Assembly: GCA_024276805.1 (NCBI GenBank)
Contig: JAJRWJ010000409.1
Span: 1-5,156, forward strand
DNA: 5,156 bases
Source: Gammaproteobacteria bacterium
Lineage (GTDB): Bacteria > Pseudomonadota > Gammaproteobacteria > Methylococcales > Methylomonadaceae
Direction: 5' to 3'
The notes beneath the pieces are model-generated. The model worked only from the letters and a program-made list of their open reading frames with translations. It did not search any database and was not told the DNA's origin. This document shows positions 1 through 5,156 of the stretch, in pieces; within the stretch, counting starts at the first letter, position 1; each line of letters begins with the position of its first letter. The translations under genes were made by a program, and so were the position numbers.

Positions 1-283
1 GCAACAGACCGGAAAACAGCTGCGCCATGGCGGCTGCGGTCAGATAATATATCGGCGGCTTTTCCATGAACGGTTCATCAGCCAGTGTGGGAACCAGCCA
101 GTCCCCGGTCTGCAGAATATTCTCCACCAGACCGAAGGTATAAGCCTCATCAGGCTTCCAGGGATCATGACCCAGCAGCCCGGGAAATATCCAGATGATC
201 ATGATGAGCAATGCGAGAATGAAAAAAGGCAGCCGCAGGGGGTAGGCTGCCTGGTTGTTTTTCTGGTCACCTGTCAAAGACAT
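1..283 (-). CDS. ArnT/PMT-like (GT39) membrane glycosyltransferase, N-terminal part only
   Basis: This is the N-terminal 94 residues of a gene that runs off the left edge. A short polar N-terminus is followed by a hydrophobic membrane segment (about 17-37). Then comes a loop with the acidic motif HDPWKPDEA (D40, D45, E46), then GDWLVP and MEKPPIYY. This order (W-PDE, GDW-VP, EKP, Y) matches the first periplasmic loop of ArnT and related GT39 enzymes, which transfer sugars from polyprenyl-phosphate carriers to lipid A, proteins or other envelope acceptors. The acidic pair is the expected catalytic region of that family. The acceptor and donor cannot be told from this fragment. Two ATG codons stand in tandem (286 and 283). 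I chose 283 because a GAGG ribosome site then sits 5 bases upstream, against 2 bases for the first ATG. The gene is GC-rich, unlike the DNA just upstream of it. The family call is fairly sure; the specific function is open. Confidence 0.8.
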   Translation of the reverse strand, partial: MSLTGDQKNNQAAYPLRLPFFILALLIMIIWIFPGLLGHDPWKPDEAYTFGLVENILQTGDWLVPTLADEPFMEKPPIYYLTAAAMAQLFSGLL

Positions 284-612
284 CATTGCCTCAAGACGCT
301 CGCCGATAATTTTTCAAAAAGTCTCTCTCAACCAGCATTATGCAAATAATTCTATATCGTTTGATAATCAACTACTGTTCCTCCAACTCCCGGACTTCTT
401 CAGTCGGAGAATATTCTGCGTCATGATTGCTGCATCAATGAACAATGAAAATCAAATCTGAATTTCTCCGTCAACGTGAAATTATAACGATGATCTTCAT
501 TAAGGTAAATTTAAATATCTTGGCAAATTAATAAATTACAAACATAATGCCGAAAAATTATAGGCAAGTTAACCTTCACCATAAGAAATTGCAGCAGTGG
601 CTCTTGTGATTT
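284..612. other. AT-rich intergenic region, no gene seen
   Basis: This gap of about 329 bases lies between the stop of the membrane-protein gene and the start of the glycosyltransferase gene, both on the minus strand. It is strongly AT-rich. I found no convincing coding frame: the short plus-strand frames here overlap one another and encode no recognisable motif. It should hold the promoter of the glycosyltransferase gene. The minus strand has several TATAAT-like stretches around 330-360 (TATAGAAT and CATAAT) and a TTGATT near 366-371, but no pair with good spacing stands out. A perfect short palindrome, TTGATAATCAA, lies at 361-371. An 8-pair hairpin with a 2-base bulge can form at 387-409 (CTCC/GGAG outer, GACT/AGTC inner, loop TCTTC), but no T-run follows it on either strand. 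A weak 4-pair stem (TGCC/GGCA) lies near 549-567. Confidence 0.6.
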
Positions 613-1545
613 TTAAAAGCTATCCCCTGGTAACTTCTTACCGTCTTTTATTCCATTTTTTACAACTAGAAAAAAATACCGGCCGCAAAGGAATGTCACC
701 AAACCAAGTCCAAAAAAAGAAGCGAAATCGCGTAGTCTGGCATAATGCCTGTGATATTCTTCAACCCACACACGATTCTTGCCCAGAAAAATACCGCGTA
801 TCGACAAATAGGCATCATCTTCCAAAGCAATATTTTCCACAAAGATTTGCTCTCCAGCAAATGATGTAATGAACCCTCCCGAAGGTCTGTGTTTGTAAAC
901 GACCCGGTCAAATTCAATATATTTTCCTTGACGACTTTCTGCTTCCCGCAGGGTTTCAACAAAATGATTGTCGGCTGACTCCGGACTGTCGAACATTAGC
1001 ACAGGAAGAAGAAAATAGATGAGAAGCAAACAAATTCCCGAAAAATGCCGCATGCCCCATTGCCAATGTACCGACTCTGGCTGATTAACAGCACGTTTAA
1101 AATTCAGAAAAAAATAGATCAAGCCAAAAATGGTCAAAGCATAAGTTACAAAACTCTCCGGCCAAAAAAATGCAAAACTCCAGATCTGCCAATCATAAGG
1201 AGCAAGCAGATTGACGCCATTGGCCCATTTGATCTGCAGCGCATCTGTAAGGAGATGCAGGAAAGATCCAAACCCGAGAATCAGAAAAGTCCTGCCAAAC
1301 TTCCGAGACAGGGTCGCCAAAGCAAAACTCAGAACCAAGCAAAAAAACAGTGTCGCTTGAATGACACAGTAAAGCCGTAAATCGTATAAATTGTCTGCAA
1401 ACCCAGTCAGCTTGATGATGCGTTGCGTTATCCAGGGAAAATCAGGGATGATTGCGCCAACATAAATCCATTTCAAATCTGCATTGGGCAGTAAAGTCCT
1501 TGTTACAACCCCGTTTATTCCCAAATGTGCAAGTGTATTTGGCAC
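613..1545 (-). CDS. YdjM/DUF457-like inner-membrane putative metal-dependent hydrolase
   Basis: This is an integral membrane protein of about 310 residues, counted from GTG at 1545. The N-terminus PNTLAHLG gives H7, and the motif GAIIPDFPW gives D35. A later segment, FLHLLTDALQ, gives H97 and D101, followed by NLLAPYDW and FFWPES. This His/Asp spacing in membrane-proximal segments resembles the YdjM/YbcI (former DUF457) family of putative membrane-bound metal-dependent hydrolases, whose substrate is unknown. Hydrophobic segments lie at about 58-79, 87-102, 131-149 and 168-185. A soluble stretch of about 85 residues follows (186-270), then a last membrane segment (276-295) and a lysine-rich tail. 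The soluble part is beta-rich in appearance and I do not recognise it. The open frame could start at TTG 1554, directly after the upstream gene's TGA, but GTG 1545 yields the N-terminus typical of such proteins. Neither start has a strong ribosome site, so coupling to the upstream gene is likely. Base composition is clearly lower in GC than its neighbours. Confidence 0.72.
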   Translation of the reverse strand: MPNTLAHLGINGVVTRTLLPNADLKWIYVGAIIPDFPWITQRIIKLTGFADNLYDLRLYCVIQATLFFCLVLSFALATLSRKFGRTFLILGFGSFLHLLTDALQIKWANGVNLLAPYDWQIWSFAFFWPESFVTYALTIFGLIYFFLNFKRAVNQPESVHWQWGMRHFSGICLLLIYFLLPVLMFDSPESADNHFVETLREAESRQGKYIEFDRVVYKHRPSGGFITSFAGEQIFVENIALEDDAYLSIRGIFLGKNRVWVEEYHRHYARLRDFASFFGLGLVTFLCGRYFFLVVKNGIKDGKKLPGDSF

Positions 1546-1554
1546 AATATTCAA

Positions 1555-3216
1555 TCAACCACTTCGCCAGATGGAAATCAGCAACCATACCCCGCCAAGA
1601 AATGCGCCGACAAAACCAAACAAGCCAAACAGGGAAGATGAACCACCTTCCACTGTGGTAACGATGGAACTGCCAACGATCAATGCCGACGTGACCAGAC
1701 TGACCGACAGGCGATTGATCGCCCGGTCCAGCTCCTTGCCCAGCCATTCCGGCTTGGCTATTTCCAGGCGCACGCCCAATGCACCACGGCGTGCGGTTTC
1801 CAGAAGACGATGTAGATCTTTGGGCAGACCTGCAAGCAGTTCGAAGACTCCGGAAAACCCCAGCCAGCCTTGTTTCAACATGGCATCCAGACTGTAGCGC
1901 TTGAACACGGCGCGCTGCAGAAAAGGCGTCGCGACTTCCACCAGATTGAAATCCGGGTCCAGTTGCCGGCCCATGCCTTCCAGGGTTATCAATGCCTTGC
2001 TCAGCAGGGTCAGATCAGGCGGCAAATACAGATGATGGTCCCGCATCAGCGTGGTCAAATCGGTCAACAGCGCGGTAATATCGATTTCCTTGAGCGGCAA
2101 GCCATGGTACTGATCGATAAAGTCATCGACATCGATGCTCAGCGTATCGGAATGAATGTAAACATCGCTGGTCCAGTTCAACAATATCTTCACCACCTGC
2201 TCGGTATTACGCCCGACCACGCCCTGCAGCAGATTGACGACCTGGGTACGGCGTTCATCGGAAAGGCGTCCGACCATGCCGAAATCGATGAAGGCGATGC
2301 GATTGTCCGACAGGTAAAAGATATTTCCCGGATGCGGGTCGGCATGAAAAAAACCGTCTTCCAGAACCATCTTCAAGACGATATCGGCGCCGCATCTGGC
2401 CAACTCGGAGCGATCCAGACCAGCACGTTCTATAGCGTCCATGTCTCTTGCCGATATGCCATCGATAAACTGCTGTACATTCATCCGCTCACTGGTCCAC
2501 TGCCAGTAGACCGTGGGCACGACAAAACTGCTGTCCCCGGTAAAATTCGTGGCGATACGCTCGGCATTGCGACATTCGCCGGCCAGATCCAGCTCGCGGC
2601 GCATCGACAGAGTAAACTGATGCACGATTTCCTTGGGCCGGTAGCGGCGAAAATCCTCGCTTTCCCGTTCCGCGATTTCCGCCAGATGCTTCAACAGACG
2701 CAGATCCGCTTCGACCTTGGGACGTATCCCCGGCCGGCGTACCTTGACGATCACCCGCTCACCTTCCTGCAATCTTGCCGTATAGACCTGGCCGATGGAA
2801 GCGGCAGCCAGGGGCTGCCGGTCGAATTCGGCAAAAACCTCATCGATTTCTCCGCCGATATCCTCTTCCAGCTGGTCGATGATCTCCTCGAAAAGAACCG
2901 GCTGTACCTGATCCTGAAGCTTTTTGAATTCCTCGATCCAGCGCGGCGAGAACAGATCCGGCCTGGTCGCCAGAATCTGTCCCAGCTTGACGAAGGTCGG
3001 CCCCATCTCCTCCAGCGCCCGCCGCACTCTGGCCGGAGGCTCCAGGTGCGCCAGTTCTTCCGCCTCGGACCAATGCAATACTTTCCCGGCACGATCGATG
3101 ATATTCGCCACACCCAGACGGCGCACCATATCACCAAAGCCGTAGCGAATCAGGATCAGCGCAATTTCATGGACGCGGCCCAGATCTCTTGTCGCATAAA
3201 AGGTTTCCAGAAACAT
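1555..3216 (-). CDS. AarF/UbiB (ABC1) family atypical kinase-like membrane protein
   Basis: This 553-residue protein is close in length to E. coli UbiB (546). ABC1 proteins are atypical kinase-fold ATPases that support ubiquinone biosynthesis or other isoprenoid-lipid processes at the membrane. All the family motifs are present in order: the KxGQ motif (K77 to Q80), the alanine-rich loop AAASIGQV (137-144) that replaces the kinase glycine loop, the ATP-site lysine K158 in VIVKV, the ELDLAGE segment (E208, E214), the catalytic HADPHPGN (291-298, with D293 and N298) and the metal-binding DFG (311-313). Two membrane segments follow at the C-terminus (about 504-522 and 528-549), as in UbiB. ATG 3216 has an AGGTG ribosome site 8 bases upstream. 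The gene is not next to ubiE or ubiJ, and it carries HADPHPGN/DFG where E. coli UbiB has HADMHPGN/DCG. It may therefore be an AarF paralogue rather than the ubiquinone UbiB, so I give no symbol. Family certain; exact role open. Confidence 0.93.
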   Translation of the reverse strand: MFLETFYATRDLGRVHEIALILIRYGFGDMVRRLGVANIIDRAGKVLHWSEAEELAHLEPPARVRRALEEMGPTFVKLGQILATRPDLFSPRWIEEFKKLQDQVQPVLFEEIIDQLEEDIGGEIDEVFAEFDRQPLAAASIGQVYTARLQEGERVIVKVRRPGIRPKVEADLRLLKHLAEIAERESEDFRRYRPKEIVHQFTLSMRRELDLAGECRNAERIATNFTGDSSFVVPTVYWQWTSERMNVQQFIDGISARDMDAIERAGLDRSELARCGADIVLKMVLEDGFFHADPHPGNIFYLSDNRIAFIDFGMVGRLSDERRTQVVNLLQGVVGRNTEQVVKILLNWTSDVYIHSDTLSIDVDDFIDQYHGLPLKEIDITALLTDLTTLMRDHHLYLPPDLTLLSKALITLEGMGRQLDPDFNLVEVATPFLQRAVFKRYSLDAMLKQGWLGFSGVFELLAGLPKDLHRLLETARRGALGVRLEIAKPEWLGKELDRAINRLSVSLVTSALIVGSSIVTTVEGGSSSLFGLFGFVGAFLGGVWLLISIWRSG

Positions 3217-3386
3217 TGCTGCAGCACCTATTTCGAATTGCTGCCTGTGGAATGGGATCTCTCGTCAATGTTCAATGTATTACAATCCTTAGGTTAAAGG
3301 GAAAAATGCCACACCCGGGCGCCGCGGTTCCATTTGCTGGTCAGGCACGAATCACGATAATGAAAAAACATGGTTCCACGGGCATC
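3217..3386. other. Intergenic gap upstream of the ABC1 gene
   Basis: This 170-base gap separates the mobA-fdhD stop from the ABC1 gene start; both genes read on the minus strand. It is long enough to hold a promoter for the ABC1/membrane-protein pair, but I found no well-spaced -35/-10 pair. The ABC1 ribosome site (AGGTG) lies at its left end. Just after the mobA-fdhD stop, the minus strand reads CGTGGAACCATG followed by six T (3380 down to 3363). This can form a 4-pair stem, including one G-U pair, with a GAAC loop and a U-run. It is at best a weak terminator, so whether the fusion gene is cotranscribed with the ABC1 gene is undecided. Confidence 0.4.
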
Positions 3387-4793
3387 TCAAAAACAATCCA
3401 GATCGATATTGTCCGCCCCGTGCAAAATCAGAAAATGCTTGCCCTTGGCGCGGGATATCAACGTCACCCCCGCCTGTCTCGCCATTTCCAGACCCATGTG
3501 CGTCGCACCAGAACGGGATAATAGCACTGGAATCCCCATTTGCGTGACTTTAATCACCATTTCCGATGTCAACCGCCCTGTCGTATAAAAAATCCTGCCC
3601 TCCCCGGGAATACCATTGAGCCACATATAGCCGGCAATGGCATCGACCGCATTGTGCCGCCCGACATCCTCGACAAAGAAATCAATGCGGCTGCCACTGC
3701 ATAAAGCGCAGCCATGCACGGCGCCAACTTTTTTATAGATGGCATTATGCTCCCGGATTGTGTCCAGCAAAGCATACAGCAGCGACTGTCTGATCCTGAG
3801 CCTGGCCACCTTGATGCTGCGCAACTTGTCGATCAGACGACCAAATACCGTGCCCTGACCACAGCCGGTGGTCACGGTGCGCCGGGCCAGCTGTTTCGTG
3901 AAATCCGCGGCTCCACGCCTGGTGACCACGGCAACGGCTTCCGTCGCCCAGTCCACCTGTACGACCTTGATGTCAGCAAGGGACTCGATGAATCCCTGGT
4001 TTTTCAGATAGCCCAGGGTCAGCAGTTCCGGGTGAGTGCCGATGGTCATCAGCGTGACGATCTCCTGCTTGTCAACGTAGAGAGTCAGCGCCCGTTCGCC
4101 GACCAGCTCGATATCCCGAACCAGGCCTTTTTCGTCCACGGCAGTGGTCTTTTCGGCAAAACTCAATCCGGCATCGGTCATTTCCGGACGAGTATTTTCC
4201 GGTTGTCCGGCCTGCAATTCGGACAACTCATCCATGGTATTGATGTTCATGAATATATCCGGCTGATCATGATAATCAGCCCGGACCGTATGGTGCTGCG
4301 CCAGCCAGACATCGATTTTGCGCTGCCCGCTGGCCAGAAACGCGGCAAGACTGTCTTCCAGTCCGCTGCGCAGCGCCAGAAAGACCGGATGCAGGCGCCG
4401 GCCATCGAAAGCGACACATATATCGGCCTGCCTGGCTTCCAGCGTGGTCAGCAGGCGCCGCAAGTGACGGGTGGTAATCAGCGGCGAATCACAGGGCATC
4501 ACCAGCAGCGTTTCATGGGGGGCAAAGCGCATCGCCGTCAGGATGCCTGCCAGAGGGCCTGCAAAACTGCCATCCTGATCGGCAAGCACCGGCAAACCCC
4601 ACTGCCGGTATCGATCCTGATTGCGATTGGCGTTGATGACCAGCCGGTCCACCAGAGGCCGGATTGCATCCAGCGCATAGTCGATCATCGGCCGCTGCCG
4701 ATACAGCAGCAGCCCCTTGTCCTGCCCGCCCATGCGTCTTGCCAGCCCGCCGGCCAGCACCACCCCCAACACTTTTGTTTGCTTTTCCGTCAT
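3387..4793 (-). CDS. mobA/fdhD: MobA-FdhD fusion: molybdenum cofactor guanylyltransferase plus formate dehydrogenase sulfurtransferase
   Basis: One 468-residue frame holds two proteins. Residues 1 to about 190 are MobA, which joins GMP from GTP to molybdopterin to make the guanine dinucleotide cofactor. The nucleotide signature LAGG...RMGGQDKG spans 13-27 (K26). The Mg-binding PCDSP is at 100-104 (D102), and the closing NINTMDEL is at 183-190. A polar linker of about 35 residues follows. Residues 226 to 468 are FdhD, which carries sulfur from a cysteine desulfurase to the bis-MGD cofactor of formate dehydrogenase. It shows TTGCGQGT (308-315), VEDVGRHNAVD (374-384), TTGRLTSEMV (404-413) and SRSGAT (426-431). 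Only one cysteine (C311) remains at the usual CxxC site. A separate CxxC (C362, C365) lies in HGCALC. Each half is near full family length, so this looks like a working fusion. ATG 4793 is the only start before an in-frame stop upstream at 4817-4815. Its ribosome site is weak. Confidence 0.93.
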   Translation of the reverse strand: MTEKQTKVLGVVLAGGLARRMGGQDKGLLLYRQRPMIDYALDAIRPLVDRLVINANRNQDRYRQWGLPVLADQDGSFAGPLAGILTAMRFAPHETLLVMPCDSPLITTRHLRRLLTTLEARQADICVAFDGRRLHPVFLALRSGLEDSLAAFLASGQRKIDVWLAQHHTVRADYHDQPDIFMNINTMDELSELQAGQPENTRPEMTDAGLSFAEKTTAVDEKGLVRDIELVGERALTLYVDKQEIVTLMTIGTHPELLTLGYLKNQGFIESLADIKVVQVDWATEAVAVVTRRGAADFTKQLARRTVTTGCGQGTVFGRLIDKLRSIKVARLRIRQSLLYALLDTIREHNAIYKKVGAVHGCALCSGSRIDFFVEDVGRHNAVDAIAGYMWLNGIPGEGRIFYTTGRLTSEMVIKVTQMGIPVLLSRSGATHMGLEMARQAGVTLISRAKGKHFLILHGADNIDLDCF

Positions 4794-4836
4794 GCTAAGC
4801 TTGATCCGGGTTTTTCATCGTAAACTAAGGGACAAG
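4794..4836. promoter_or_regulatory. 43-base divergent intergenic region
   Basis: This short gap separates the minus-strand mobA-fdhD start from the plus-strand DUF302 lipoprotein start. It contains the lipoprotein's ribosome site, AAGGGA (4827-4832), 4 bases before its ATG. A TTGATC/TAAACT pair (4801-4806 and 4821-4826) has only a 14-base spacer and abuts the ribosome site, so I do not call it a promoter. Two full, non-overlapping promoters cannot fit here. At least one of the genes must therefore be transcribed from inside its neighbour or from an overlapping promoter. Confidence 0.4.
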
Positions 4837-5156
4837 ATGCTGAAAAAATCATTCATTATTGTTTTGGCAGTAGTTATGGTCGGCTGCGCCACACAGCCTC
4901 CTGTGGAAACGGTAAATTATTATCAGGCGGCAACCAGCAAACCCTATGACGATGTCCTCGCCGAGCTTAAAATCGCCATCACCGAGCACAATTTCAGAAT
5001 CACCGGCCACAGCCATGTCGGCAAGGTGATCCGGCAAAGAGGCACGCCCGGCTTTCCCGATTATGATACCATCCAGTTCTGTAATCTTACCCATGCAAAA
5101 AAATTGCTGACTATTTCACCCCATGCAATCCGGCACATGCCCTGCAATGTCGTCAC
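4837..5156 (+). CDS. DUF302-domain lipoprotein, C-terminus off the window
   Basis: The first 106 residues of a plus-strand gene cut by the right edge. The N-terminus is a lipoprotein signal: lysines K3 and K4, a hydrophobic core (5-14) and the lipobox MVGC with the lipidated cysteine C17. The mature protein should be anchored to a membrane and face the periplasm. From about residue 32 the sequence fits the DUF302 domain: YDDVLAELKIAITEHNF, then the pattern FCNLTHAKKLL (C82) and MPCNVV (C103), which matches the family's usual C-N-P..A and L-P-C-N-V-V signatures. The family's biochemical role is not established to my knowledge, and I assign none. The start is supported by AAGGGA 4 bases upstream and by the signal peptide beginning right there. 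It is divergent from the mobA-fdhD fusion. Whether the two are functionally linked cannot be told from this window. Confidence 0.85.
   Translation, partial: MLKKSFIIVLAVVMVGCATQPPVETVNYYQAATSKPYDDVLAELKIAITEHNFRITGHSHVGKVIRQRGTPGFPDYDTIQFCNLTHAKKLLTISPHAIRHMPCNVV

Noticed and set aside
361..371. TTGATAATCAA palindrome as a possible FNR-type site
   Set aside because: FNR half-sites TTGAT and ATCAA need a 4-base spacer; here the spacer is one base. In AT-rich DNA such a short palindrome can arise by chance.
387..409. Hairpin as a terminator
   Set aside because: The stem has a 2-base bulge, only 8 pairs, and no T-run follows on either strand.
167..461. Two short plus-strand frames (60 and 68 residues)
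   Set aside because: They overlap each other and the glycosyltransferase start on the opposite strand, and show no motif or ribosome site I would trust.
1870..3297. 475-residue plus-strand open frame
   Set aside because: It lies antisense over the ABC1 gene, has no recognisable domain and a composition (many Q, H, R) typical of a shadow of a GC-rich gene on the other strand.
3363..3380. Intrinsic terminator after mobA-fdhD
   Set aside because: A six-T run is present on the minus strand, but the stem before it is only 4 pairs with one G-U, too weak to call.
3714..4823. 369-residue plus-strand open frame
   Set aside because: It is antisense to the MobA-FdhD gene, whose motifs are unmistakable on the minus strand. 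The frame is rich in Q, H and G with no family motifs.
4849..5094. 81-residue minus-strand frame at the right end
   Set aside because: It is antisense to the DUF302 lipoprotein, which has a clear signal peptide, ribosome site and family motifs.

Overview
The window looks like chromosomal DNA from a proteobacterium, most likely a gamma- or betaproteobacterium. The evidence is an AarF/UbiB (ABC1) kinase-like protein with the HADPHPGN and DFG motifs, a molybdenum-cofactor/formate-dehydrogenase maturation gene, a lipoprotein with a classical lipobox, an ArnT-like glycosyltransferase start and moderately high-GC coding. A bis-MGD formate dehydrogenase is probably encoded elsewhere in the genome. 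I cannot name a genus. I saw no tRNA, rRNA, CRISPR array, insertion sequence or phage gene.

Layout. Four genes lie on the minus strand and one on the plus strand. Reading the minus strand in its own direction (right to left): a 468-residue MobA-FdhD fusion (4793 to 3387); a 170-bp gap; a 553-residue AarF/UbiB-family protein (3216 to 1555); directly after its stop codon, a YdjM/DUF457-like membrane protein with predicted metal ligands (about 1545 to 613); a 326-329 bp AT-rich gap; and the N-terminal 94 residues of an ArnT/PMT-like (GT39) glycosyltransferase that runs off the left edge. On the plus strand, starting 43 bp from the mobA-fdhD start, is a DUF302 lipoprotein (4837 onward) that runs off the right edge.

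How the genes may work together. The fusion joins two steps of formate dehydrogenase maturation: attaching GMP to molybdopterin (MobA) and sulfurating the finished bis-MGD cofactor (FdhD). The ABC1 protein and the downstream membrane protein are so tightly joined (same frame, one stop codon, three codons to the likely GTG start) that translational coupling is likely. Both have membrane segments, so a shared membrane role is plausible but unproven. The glycosyltransferase and the DUF302 lipoprotein look like independent envelope genes.

Most notable points: the MobA-FdhD fusion; its FdhD half, which keeps only one cysteine of the usual CxxC but carries a different CxxC about 50 residues later; the in-frame TGA junction between the ABC1 and membrane-protein genes; and the clear drop in GC from about 287 to 1545. 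I do not see evidence of a wholly new multi-gene system here.
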